Shown here: piece by piece, positions 1 to 6,448 of the stretch
Position numbering within the stretch: the stretch's first letter is position 1
Layout: each line of letters begins with the position of its first letter
Made by a program: the position numbers and the translations under genes
The notes under the pieces: generated by a model
What the model saw: the letters and a program-made list of their open reading frames with translations, nothing else
What the model was told of the DNA's origin: nothing
Databases searched by the model: none
DNA from: Chitinivibrionales bacterium
GTDB taxonomy: Bacteria; Fibrobacterota; Chitinivibrionia; Chitinivibrionales; FEN-1185
Length of the DNA stretch: 7,335 nucleotides
Direction of reading: 5' to 3'
Assembly: GCA_028718065.1 (NCBI GenBank)
Contig: JAQUMP010000157.1
Coordinates: forward strand, 1 to 7,335

Positions 1-345
1 AACGCCGGAGACGTTATCGTCGCCTTGTCCACGAGCGGCAAGACGCGCGAGATCATCGAAATGCTCGAACTCTCCAGCCACATGGGCGTGCACGCCACCA
101 TCGGCATTACCTCGCACCCCGATTCACCCATCCGCGCACTCTGCACGGTGGTCATTAATATGGGCGCGATCAAGGAACCCTGCATGCTGGGGCTTACGCC
201 GTCGGCCAGCTCCACGGTCATGATCGGCATCGGCGACGCGCTGGCCTTGTGCGTCATGGAAAAACAGGGCTTTACGCGCGAGCAGTTCGGACTGCGCCAT
301 CATGGCGGTTACCTGGGCCAGAAAGCCAAGCAGACCAGTTTGTGA
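1..345 (+). CDS. KpsF/GutQ-type sugar-phosphate isomerase, SIS domain (5' end missing)
   Basis: This is the C-terminal 114 codons of a SIS (sugar isomerase) domain protein; the reading frame is open from base 1. The visible part has the SIS phosphosugar-binding loop S-T-S-G-K-T near residues 10-15, then the block E-P-C-M-L-G-L-T-P-S-A-S-S-T, which matches the KpsF/GutQ pattern EACPLGLAPTTSTT. It ends with H-H-G-G-Y-L-G, the counterpart of the family's HPGGxLG with its conserved His. Family members convert ribulose 5-phosphate to arabinose 5-phosphate, the first step of KDO synthesis for lipopolysaccharide. The protein stops right after the SIS domain, so the two CBS domains of classical KdsD/KpsF are absent; SIS-only arabinose-5-phosphate isomerases are known. 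The TGA overlaps a GTG that could start nadB, suggesting a shared transcript. The substrate is inferred; another sugar phosphate is possible. Confidence 0.8.
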   Translation, partial: NAGDVIVALSTSGKTREIIEMLELSSHMGVHATIGITSHPDSPIRALCTVVINMGAIKEPCMLGLTPSASSTVMIGIGDALALCVMEKQGFTREQFGLRHHGGYLGQKAKQTSL

Positions 346-359
346 AGAAACACCCTGTC

Positions 360-1970
360 ATGCGCCAGTCAGCGGATTTTTTAATCATCGGCAGCGGCAT
401 CGCGGGGTTGAGCTTTGCCATCCACGCCAGCCGTTTCGGCAGCGTGATCGTCATTACCAAAAAAAACGACAGCGAATCCAATTCCAACTATGCCCAGGGC
501 GGCATCGCCTCGGTAATCGATCCCCTTGACAAATTCGAAAGCCACGTCGCGGACACTCTTACGGCGGGCGCCGGACTGTGCAACGAGGAGGCCGTGCGCG
601 TGATGGTGCAGGAAGGGCCCGACCGCATCCGCGAGCTTATAGAATGGGGCGCCGCGTTTTCCACCTCGCTTAAAGCCATCAATCCATACAAACTCGACCT
701 GGCGCGCGAAGGCGGCCACTCGGCGCACCGCATCGTGCACGCGCACGATCTTACCGGCCGCGAGGTGGAGGCCACGCTGCTCGGTATCGTGCAGCGCCTG
801 CGCAACGTTACCGTATACGAAAACCATTACGCCATCGAGCTCATTACCAACCATCATTGCCGCCGCCGCGCCCCAAACCGCTGCCACGGGGCCTTTGTGC
901 TGGACACCATGCGCCGCAAAATCTTTACGGTGCGCGCCAAATATACCTTTTTATCAACCGGCGGCGCCGGGCGGATTTACCTGCATACCACCAACCCCGA
1001 AATCGCCACCGGCGACGGGGTTGCCATGGCCTACCGGGCCGGGGCGGCCATCGCCGACATGGAGTTTATTCAGTTTCATCCCACGACGCTATACCACGAG
1101 CAGGGCCGTTCGTTTCTGATTTCGGAGGCGCTGCGCGGCTATGGCGCGGTGCTTAAGGACCGGCAGGGCCGCCAGTTCATGAATGCCTGCCACGCCCTGG
1201 GCTCGCTGGCCCCGCGCGACGTGGTGGCGCGCGCCATCGACCGCGAAATGAAAACCACCGGCGCGCCGTGCGTGTTTCTTGACATTCGGCATGCTTCCGC
1301 GGCGCGCACCCGCGCCCAATTTCCCTATATTTACAAACGCTGCAAGGAGTACGGCATCGACATTACGCGCGACCTTATCCCCGTGGTGCCGGCGGCGCAT
1401 TACCTTTGCGGCGGCATACGCGTAAACGTAAACGGCGCCTCAACCATTCCCAACTTGTATGCCGCGGGCGAGGTAGCGTGCAGCGGCGTGCACGGCGCCA
1501 ACCGCCTGGCCTCCAATTCCATGCTCGAGGCCCTGGTGTTCGCCCGGCGCGCGGCGCAGGAGTGCGGGCGAAAACTTGCCGCAACAAAGCGTATCGCGGC
1601 CGCGGAGGTGCGAGCCTGGGACGACCGGGGCACGCACGACACCGACGAATGGATCCTGCTGGCCCACAATTTTGTGGAGATCCAGACCGTGATGTGGGAT
1701 TACGTGGGCATCGTGCGTTCGAACCTGCGCCTGGAACGCGCCATCCGCCGCATCAATTTTCTGGAGCAGGAAATCGAAAACTATTACAAACGCACCAAGA
1801 TTACCCCGGCGCTCCTGGAGCTGCGCAATGCCGTGACTACCGCCAAACTGGTGGTGTTATCGGCGCTGCGCCGCCGCGAAAGCCGCGGGCTGCACTATAC
1901 CACCGATTATCCCGACAAAGACGACCGCCGCTTCCTCAAGGATACTATCCTCCGTAAACGCATCGCCTGA
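360..1970 (+). CDS. nadB: L-aspartate oxidase (NadB)
   Basis: This FAD enzyme oxidises L-aspartate to iminoaspartate, which quinolinate synthase (NadA) turns into quinolinate for NAD; it acts in the cytosol. From the ATG at 360 the protein has 536 residues (E. coli about 540). The FAD-binding motif G-S-G-I-A-G lies at residues 11-16, N-Y-A-Q-G-G at 43-48 and R-E-G-G-H-S at 116-121. The residues matching the E. coli active-site set E121, H244, R290, H351 and R386 are E117, H240, R286, H347 and R382, all at a constant offset of four. The G-A-N-R-L-A-S-N-S signature and the C-terminal W-D-Y-V-G-I-V-R helical domain separate NadB from succinate dehydrogenase flavoproteins. A GTG at 342, overlapping the upstream stop as GTGA, would add six residues and coupled translation; neither start has a strong Shine-Dalgarno. 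No nadA or nadC is in view. Confidence 0.96.
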   Translation: MRQSADFLIIGSGIAGLSFAIHASRFGSVIVITKKNDSESNSNYAQGGIASVIDPLDKFESHVADTLTAGAGLCNEEAVRVMVQEGPDRIRELIEWGAAFSTSLKAINPYKLDLAREGGHSAHRIVHAHDLTGREVEATLLGIVQRLRNVTVYENHYAIELITNHHCRRRAPNRCHGAFVLDTMRRKIFTVRAKYTFLSTGGAGRIYLHTTNPEIATGDGVAMAYRAGAAIADMEFIQFHPTTLYHEQGRSFLISEALRGYGAVLKDRQGRQFMNACHALGSLAPRDVVARAIDREMKTTGAPCVFLDIRHASAARTRAQFPYIYKRCKEYGIDITRDLIPVVPAAHYLCGGIRVNVNGASTIPNLYAAGEVACSGVHGANRLASNSMLEALVFARRAAQECGRKLAATKRIAAAEVRAWDDRGTHDTDEWILLAHNFVEIQTVMWDYVGIVRSNLRLERAIRRINFLEQEIENYYKRTKITPALLELRNAVTTAKLVVLSALRRRESRGLHYTTDYPDKDDRRFLKDTILRKRIA

Positions 1971-1983
1971 TTTTATCCGGCGC

Positions 1984-2013
1984 TTGACCCGCTCTTGCAA
2001 GCAGTGGTATAAT
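1984..2013 (+). promoter_or_regulatory. Sigma70-type promoter with extended -10 for the PKD-protein/lnt unit
   Basis: TTGACC (1984-1989), an 18-bp spacer and a perfect TATAAT (2008-2013) preceded by TGG (2005-2007), i.e. an extended -10. The start of transcription should fall near 2020, giving a leader of about 40 bases to the ATG at 2061. An 8-bp palindrome, CTTGCAAG (1994-2001), lies inside the spacer and could be an operator, though it may be chance. The promoter begins 14 bases after the nadB stop, so the downstream pair need not depend on read-through. Confidence 0.7.
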
Positions 2014-2046
2014 CTGGATTGCTTTTATTAACTTGCGGGAAACAAC

Positions 2047-2053
2047 AAGGAGA
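2047..2053 (+). promoter_or_regulatory. Shine-Dalgarno AAGGAGA fixing the start at 2061
   Basis: AAGGAGA lies seven bases before the ATG at 2061. It is the only strong Shine-Dalgarno I see in the window. It selects that ATG over the in-frame upstream extension beginning near 2019, which would put charged residues ahead of the signal peptide and would start at about the predicted transcription start. Confidence 0.75.
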
Positions 2054-2060
2054 CCCTTTC

Positions 2061-3704
2061 ATGAATCATCGCTTTTTTTTAATCGTGTCGGTTATTGCCG
2101 TGGTCCTCGTTTCGTTTTGCACGAAAAAAGCCGACCGGGCGCCCGCGCCCGCTCCGGCGCAAATTCCGGTTGTCGCCAAAAGCAAGGACACCGTTTCCCT
2201 TATAAAGCCGCCCGAATGGACCCGCGCGCCGGTGAGCCGTTGCACGCAAAATCGCCGTTTGGTGGATACGATCAGTGCCCACGACCCGGAAAACGGCATT
2301 GTTACCTATGAGCTTATTGCCGCGCCCCAGGGCTATAAACTCGACCAAAAAACAGGTGTTATTACGTTTACGCCGCGCACAAGCGGCGTGCAGGATGTGC
2401 ATATCCGCGCCGTAAATGCTCAAGGCGCGGCGGCCGATTTGCAGTATCAATTGACAATTGCTCCGGCCGCGGCGCCCGCTAAAAAATTGCCGGGCAAAAT
2501 AACGGCGGCGCTGCGCGCCCCCGAACCGGCCCCCAAGGCCGATACCATAGTCCCAGGCAAGCCGCCAACGAAAAGTCTTGATACGCCCGTGGTGGCAGCT
2601 AAAATCAAGCAAGCGCCGGCCGCCGACACCGTCCGGCCCGCGGCAGTTGCGCCCGATACAGCCAAAAAAATCGTCCCGCAGGAGAAAAAGGTCACGGCGC
2701 CCGCCACGGTAAAGGCGGGCGGGCCATATCTGGCGCGCGTGGGCAGGCCCATTACCGTGGAGGGTGCGGTGCATAGTCCCGATAGTAAAGTGGTTGAATA
2801 CGCCTGGGATTTTAACGGCGACGGCGTTTACGAATGGAAATCGGCCACGACCTCCCGGGCGCAAGCCGCCTTTAAAAAGTCCGGCGCCTATACCATTAAA
2901 CTAAAAGCCACAACAGCCGACGGCAAAGAGACCGTGGATTCCGCTCAGGTAACGGCCGGCAATACTCCGCCCAAAGCGCATGCCGGCGGTCTTGCAATTG
3001 TGGCAAATCCCGGCCAGAAGGTAAAACTAAACGGCATCGGCACCGACCCGGACAGCAACATCGTTAAATACGAGTGGGACTTTAACGGCGACGGCGTTTA
3101 CGAATGGGCCAGCGCCACCACGGGGGTCGTGAGCCATGTTTTTAAAAAATACGCGGTGGCCGTCTTGAGAGTGACCGATGCCGACGGCGCCGCCGGCACC
3201 GACAGCGTGCGCATCGTGATCTGCCCGGACGACATGCGCACCATCCCCGGCGGCAAATTCTGCATCGATACCTACGAATGGCCCAACAAGCGCGGCAAGA
3301 TGCCCCTTGTAAATATTACCAACGCCGAGGCCGAGCAGGCCTGCCGCACGGCGGGCAAGCGCCTGTGCACGGCCAACGAGTGGATCATGGCCTGCCAGGG
3401 CAAGGAGCAAAACGTTTACCCGTACGGCCCCGAATTTGAAGTTGACAAATGTAATACCCTCGGCAACAAGTGGAGCGCCAAAAAGCTCTCCGAGTCCGGC
3501 CAATTCGGCGAGTGCGTGAGCCCCTACGGCGTGCATGACATGAGCGGCAATGCCGGTGAATGGACCTCGTCGGGAGAAGGAAGCCAGCGCGCGATCATGG
3601 GCGGATCGTGGGAAAACGGCGGCCGCGGCAGCGAATGCAGCGCATCCATAGCGGTGGACAAAGACAGAAAGTATTTTTATGCCGGATTTAGATGCTGCAA
3701 ATAA
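2061..3704 (+). CDS. Exported PKD-domain protein with C-terminal SUMF1 (FGE-sulfatase-type) domain, possible lipoprotein
   Basis: The protein has 547 residues. Residues 1-20 form a signal peptide with hydrophobic core F5-V17 and a cysteine at 20 followed by T-K-K; V-S-F-C is lipobox-like, but Phe just before the Cys is unusual. Residues about 49-135 resemble a cadherin/He_PIG Ig-like domain (D-x-x-T-G-V-I-T-F-T-P). Residues about 136-216 are a Pro/Ala/Lys-rich linker. PKD domains follow at about 217-300 and 301-387; both contain D-F-N-G-D-G-V-Y-E-W, where D-x-N-x-D-G could bind calcium. Residues 388-547 are a Cys-rich SUMF1-type domain (G-K-R-L-C-T-A-N-E-W, D-M-S-G-N-A-G-E-W, G-G-S-W, G-F-R-C). 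The two catalytic Cys after G-S-W in true formylglycine-generating enzymes are missing, so a binding or structural role in the periplasm or at the surface is more likely than sulfatase maturation. It overlaps lnt by 13 bases. Domain calls are by eye. Confidence 0.85.
   Translation: MNHRFFLIVSVIAVVLVSFCTKKADRAPAPAPAQIPVVAKSKDTVSLIKPPEWTRAPVSRCTQNRRLVDTISAHDPENGIVTYELIAAPQGYKLDQKTGVITFTPRTSGVQDVHIRAVNAQGAAADLQYQLTIAPAAAPAKKLPGKITAALRAPEPAPKADTIVPGKPPTKSLDTPVVAAKIKQAPAADTVRPAAVAPDTAKKIVPQEKKVTAPATVKAGGPYLARVGRPITVEGAVHSPDSKVVEYAWDFNGDGVYEWKSATTSRAQAAFKKSGAYTIKLKATTADGKETVDSAQVTAGNTPPKAHAGGLAIVANPGQKVKLNGIGTDPDSNIVKYEWDFNGDGVYEWASATTGVVSHVFKKYAVAVLRVTDADGAAGTDSVRIVICPDDMRTIPGGKFCIDTYEWPNKRGKMPLVNITNAEAEQACRTAGKRLCTANEWIMACQGKEQNVYPYGPEFEVDKCNTLGNKWSAKKLSESGQFGECVSPYGVHDMSGNAGEWTSSGEGSQRAIMGGSWENGGRGSECSASIAVDKDRKYFYAGFRCCK
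2811..2837 (+). repeat. 27-bp direct repeat, copy 1 (PKD domain 1)
   Basis: These 27 bases are identical to 3081-3107, exactly 270 bases downstream. Both encode F-N-G-D-G-V-Y-E-W in the same frame, so this is the conserved core of two tandem PKD domains. The identity of every synonymous site here, against clear divergence elsewhere in the two domains, suggests recent duplication or gene conversion of this segment. Confidence 0.85.
3081..3107 (+). repeat. 27-bp direct repeat, copy 2 (PKD domain 2)
   Basis: Second copy of the 27-base identical segment, in the second PKD domain of the same protein. The surrounding domain is about two residues shorter than the first between the K-K and the A-D-G near its C-terminal end. 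Confidence 0.85.
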
Positions 3705-5323
3705 CAAAGCCAAATATTTTAGAATGGTTTACCGCCCAAAACCGCTGGTGGCTTGCGCTCGCGGCGGGGCTTTTGTATCCGCTGTGCCTGCCGCCGTTTA
3801 GCGGCCAGACCCACCGGGCGTTTGCATTTTTCCCGCTGCTGAGTCTGGTCGCCTTTGTTCCGCTCTTTATCTTTGCGCTGGCGCCCTCGCTAAAGCGCGC
3901 GTTTTTTTATTGCTACCTCTTCGGCGCGGCCTGTTGCATTGGTCAATATTATTGGATCATATTCGACACCGCCGAGGGCCTTTGGTACTTAATTATTATC
4001 GGACTGGTTTTAATATCGCTTTTCATCGCGCTTTTTTATGTCGGCGCGGCGCTCTGTTTTCGCATTTTTTACCGCCGTTCTCCCTGGTTGGCAATCGCCG
4101 CGACCCCGGCGGCGTGGGTAGCCATAGAGTATGCGCGCGGCATGGGCGAATTTTCGTTTCCCTGGACCTTAAGCGGATACTCACTGGGCCAGATTTTGCC
4201 GCTGGCGCAACTTTCGTCGCTGACCGGTGTTTACGGCCTCTCGTTTTTAACAATCCTGGCGAATGTGCTTATTGTCAATATTATCCTCGATTGGGGCAAG
4301 GGCCGGGCGCTTAAAAAAAACATCTTGCCGCTTCTGGTCCTTTTGTGCGGTTTTATCGCCGTGTACTTTTGGGGTGCGCAGCGTTGCCGGCGGCCTCTTA
4401 CCGGAGAGAGCGCTTCCATTGCGCTCATTCAGAACAATATCGACCAGAACCATTGGGGCAATAATTCGCTGGACACTGCCCTGGCAATTACCGAGGCGAT
4501 GGTTTATTCCGCCGCAATAAAAAAACCCGACCTTATCGTTTTGCCGGAGAGCGGGATCTTTTGCTATCTGGCGCGCACGGCGGGCGTCAAGCGCCAGGTG
4601 GTAAACTGGTTCGATTCCACCCATATTCCCCTTGTGCTGGGCACCCTGCATTGGAACGTGGCTCCGAAAAGTTCATCGTATCCGTACCTGGTTTACAATT
4701 CGGCATTTTTGCTGGATTCGGGCAGCCTTCGCGCTGTTGCCCGCGACGGTCCAACCTATCCTTTCGACCATTACTTTAAAATAAAATTAGTGCCTTTTTC
4801 CGAGGCCATTCCGTTCCAGGGAATCTTCCCCATTTTAAGCCGGGTGAACCTGGGCCAGGCCGATTTTAAAAGCGGCAAAGACACCACGATCTTTGCCATC
4901 GGCGCTAAAATCCGCGCCGTGCCGCTGATCTGCTACGAAATCATCTACCCCGATTTTGTGCGCAACTGCGTTAACCGCCGCCCGGATATTAACCTTTTGG
5001 TAAACATTACCAACGACGGCTGGTTCGGCAGATCGAGCGGCCCGTATCAACATGCGATCATGTCGCGCCTGCGCTGCATCGAAAACGGCATTGCCCTGGC
5101 GCGCTGCGCCAACTCCGGCGTGAGCATGCTTACCGACGCCTACGGCCGCACCACGCTGCGCAGCGGTCTTTACATAAGAGATGTCGTGGCCGGGCAGGTA
5201 CGTTTGGCGCGGGTAAAAACCTTTTATTCGGCGCATGGCGATTGGCCGGCGCTTTGGTCGTGGATTTTAGCGCTGGGGGCATTCGTGATGGTATTCGGCA
5301 GGAGCCGGAAAAGATTAAAATAA
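3692..5323 (+). CDS. lnt: Apolipoprotein N-acyltransferase (Lnt)
   Basis: This inner-membrane enzyme transfers an acyl chain from phospholipid to the amino group of the diacylglyceryl-Cys of apolipoproteins, the last step of lipoprotein maturation. The protein has 543 residues (E. coli 512). Hydrophobic segments lie at about 19-37, 43-65, 71-91, 97-123, 131-148, 180-199 and 211-228, with one more at about 520-538. Between them, about 242-500 is a nitrilase (CN_hydrolase) domain. The Glu-Lys-Cys triad is visible: E286 in L-P-E-S-G, K363 in F-K-I-K-L-V-P-F-S-E, and C414 in L-I-C-Y-E; the conserved N-D-G-W-F-G loop follows. The ATG lies inside the end of the preceding gene (13-base overlap), with a GGA at 3684-3686 as a weak ribosome site, which points to coupled translation. 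The upstream gene may encode one of its lipoprotein substrates. Confidence 0.95.
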   Translation: MLQITKPNILEWFTAQNRWWLALAAGLLYPLCLPPFSGQTHRAFAFFPLLSLVAFVPLFIFALAPSLKRAFFYCYLFGAACCIGQYYWIIFDTAEGLWYLIIIGLVLISLFIALFYVGAALCFRIFYRRSPWLAIAATPAAWVAIEYARGMGEFSFPWTLSGYSLGQILPLAQLSSLTGVYGLSFLTILANVLIVNIILDWGKGRALKKNILPLLVLLCGFIAVYFWGAQRCRRPLTGESASIALIQNNIDQNHWGNNSLDTALAITEAMVYSAAIKKPDLIVLPESGIFCYLARTAGVKRQVVNWFDSTHIPLVLGTLHWNVAPKSSSYPYLVYNSAFLLDSGSLRAVARDGPTYPFDHYFKIKLVPFSEAIPFQGIFPILSRVNLGQADFKSGKDTTIFAIGAKIRAVPLICYEIIYPDFVRNCVNRRPDINLLVNITNDGWFGRSSGPYQHAIMSRLRCIENGIALARCANSGVSMLTDAYGRTTLRSGLYIRDVVAGQVRLARVKTFYSAHGDWPALWSWILALGAFVMVFGRSRKRLK

Positions 5324-5335
5324 ATTGCTTTGATC
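5324..5335 (+). repeat. 12-bp inverted repeat, left copy
   Basis: ATTGCTTTGATC directly after the lnt stop. The exact reverse complement occurs at 6443-6454. The two copies bracket the minus-strand two-gene cassette. Neither extends beyond 12 bases without a mismatch or gap, and I see no matching target-site duplication outside them. Confidence 0.6.
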
Positions 5336-5360
5336 AAGGCAAAGTCGAAAAAAGAAGCGT

Positions 5361-5378
5361 CCGTGGTGCACGGTTTTT
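5361..5378 (+). terminator. Intrinsic terminator of the lnt unit, possibly bidirectional
   Basis: CCGTG-GTG-CACGG (5361-5373) is a perfect 5-bp stem with a 3-base loop, followed by TTTTT (5374-5378), about 40 bases after the lnt stop. Read on the minus strand the same hairpin is followed by CTTCTTTTTTC a few bases on, so it could also serve the convergent cassette, whose last stop codon (5377-5379) touches it. The stem is short, so efficiency may be modest. Confidence 0.6.
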
Positions 5379-5607
5379 ATGTAATCGCAGAGCGGTTCCG
5401 GTTGAACGCACTTACAGCCGAGTTTATTGGATGACCCGGCAACGAAGCGGTAAATACTCCATGGGAATATTCGAAAGAGTCATCGTCATTGGAACTTTGC
5501 GCCTGATGCAGCCATAGGTCCCACCAGGATAAAAATTCATCCTCGGACAGATTCTTAAGATCAAGGTCTTCTTCGCTTAAAAACTGGTCTTTAAAGGGGA
5601 GTGTCAT
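5377..5607 (-). CDS. Small acidic protein, second gene of the minus-strand cassette, function unknown
   Basis: The protein has 76 residues and no function I recognise. The N-terminal two thirds are acidic and Trp/Leu-rich: S-E-E-D-L-D-L-K-N-L-S-E-D-E-F, then W-W-D-L-W-L-H-Q-A-Q-S-S-N, then D-D-D-S-F-E-Y-S-H-G-V-F. This has the look of a compact helical protein. The last 20 residues are weakly acidic to basic and low in complexity. The ATG at 5607 lies inside the last codons of the upstream nucleotidyltransferase-like gene (17-base overlap) with no clear Shine-Dalgarno, so it is probably translated by coupling. An in-frame ATG at 5658 would add 17 residues but lies deeper inside the neighbour and gives a basic, Cys-containing extension; I judged it less likely. 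Size, acidity and coupling fit a partner or antitoxin-like role, but this is inference. Confidence 0.7.
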   Translation of the reverse strand: MTLPFKDQFLSEEDLDLKNLSEDEFLSWWDLWLHQAQSSNDDDSFEYSHGVFTASLPGHPINSAVSAFNRNRSAIT

Positions 5608-6409
5608 CGGACAACTTCGTCGGTTTGAAGGGCAACGATTTAAGCGCGTTTTCCACAATAATCGAATGCGCTTTTAAAAGGGGCATTTCCGCGATTTGTT
5701 TCTCGATATCGGGCCAGGCATCCGACCATGCTTTCGCCGCATCCATATAGCCCGCGAGCCGCCGTTCGTTTTTATGGATAAGCATGCGGCGTTCCCGGTC
5801 AAGGGATTTTTCGATATCCTCCAGGGTCCCGCCGGCGTCGGAAAGAACCGGCCTCCGAGCGGAAAACTTTTTGAAAACTTCGGGAAAACAATCGGCCATT
5901 TCCTTTAACTCACGCGCGCTTCGTGAGTATAATATCCGTTCCTCGGTTTTTTTCATTTTCCGGGCCAATTCCCCAATGATTGCATAATCCTTCTCCCGGT
6001 TGGTTTTCTTGAGTTCCGCAAGAACGGTAAGGTTTACAAAAGGAATTTCAGCGGCCTTGTTTTCTTCCCACAGGGCGGTAAGTTCTTCGGGCGAAATACG
6101 TGGCGGCCGTGAAACGAAATCCGTTCGCACCCGTAAATTATCATGATAAAACTCAAAGTGCGAACTCCAGCCTCCCCGCAACCATCGTTCGTCAAAAGGC
6201 GCGCCGAAGCGATAGCGCGCGTTAAATCGGCCAAGGACCGATTTGATAAATTCGATGGATTCCGTATCTTCACGGACGATCCAATCCCCGTCTTTGCTCA
6301 TCATGGCTATTCGATGCAAAACCGCGGCTTGGCCGGAGCTTAAAATAGCCCGCAACTTTCCCTGGTTGAATTGACGCGTAAGGAGCAGATAGATGGTTTC
6401 CGAATGCAT
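5591..6409 (-). CDS. Putative nucleotidyltransferase-fold protein, first gene of the minus-strand cassette
   Basis: The protein has 272 residues from the ATG at 6409. Its N-terminal half resembles minimal or AbiEii-like nucleotidyltransferases. Residues 25-43 have an S-G-x-A-x-x-x-H pattern leading to S-K-D-G-D-W, with D40 and D42 as a possible metal-binding D-x-D. R-G-G-W-S-S-H-F-E-F (78-87) and R-V-R-T-D-F-V (93-99) look like beta strands, the latter giving a candidate third Asp, D97. L-K-K-T-N-R-E-K-D-Y (133-142) resembles the LKRAAGRPKD motif common in these families. The C-terminal half (about 145-260) is helical and rich in Glu, Lys and Arg. The start is uncertain: ATG 6409 has no Shine-Dalgarno; an in-frame ATG at 6487 would add 26 residues of unfamiliar sequence. 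Base composition is clearly lower in GC than nadB. Substrate unknown; the fold call is moderate. Confidence 0.7.
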   Translation of the reverse strand: MHSETIYLLLTRQFNQGKLRAILSSGQAAVLHRIAMMSKDGDWIVREDTESIEFIKSVLGRFNARYRFGAPFDERWLRGGWSSHFEFYHDNLRVRTDFVSRPPRISPEELTALWEENKAAEIPFVNLTVLAELKKTNREKDYAIIGELARKMKKTEERILYSRSARELKEMADCFPEVFKKFSARRPVLSDAGGTLEDIEKSLDRERRMLIHKNERRLAGYMDAAKAWSDAWPDIEKQIAEMPLLKAHSIIVENALKSLPFKPTKLSDDTPL

Positions 6410-6420
6410 GAGATAAATAT

Positions 6421-6448
6421 ATATTACGCATCTCTCTTTTTGGATCAA
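6421..6448 (-). promoter_or_regulatory. Putative promoter of the minus-strand cassette
   Basis: On the minus strand, TTGATC (6448-6443), a 16-bp spacer and TAATAT (6426-6421). Transcription would start near 6414, only about five bases before the ATG at 6409, giving an almost leaderless mRNA. That would explain why no Shine-Dalgarno precedes this ATG. The -35 hexamer lies within the right 12-bp inverted repeat. AT-rich sequence makes chance matches likely. Confidence 0.4.

Noticed and set aside
249..341. Upstream in-frame extension of nadB inside the isomerase gene
   Set aside because: It overlaps the isomerase by almost 100 bases and lies ahead of the normal NadB N-terminus; the starts at 342 or 360 give the expected family length.
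2019..2060. In-frame N-terminal extension of the PKD protein from about 2019
   Set aside because: It starts at about the predicted transcription start, has no Shine-Dalgarno, and puts charged residues before a clear signal peptide. The ATG at 2061 has AAGGAGA seven bases upstream.
2079..3713. Long minus-strand open frames opposite the PKD protein
   Set aside because: They are products of GC-rich codon structure: Ala/Arg/Gly-rich, no domains, and opposite a gene with clear conserved motifs.
5242..5517. Plus-strand open frame of about 91 codons from the end of lnt into the cassette
   Set aside because: It crosses the lnt stop and the terminator hairpin and is antisense to the small acidic protein gene, whose reading frame looks far more protein-like.
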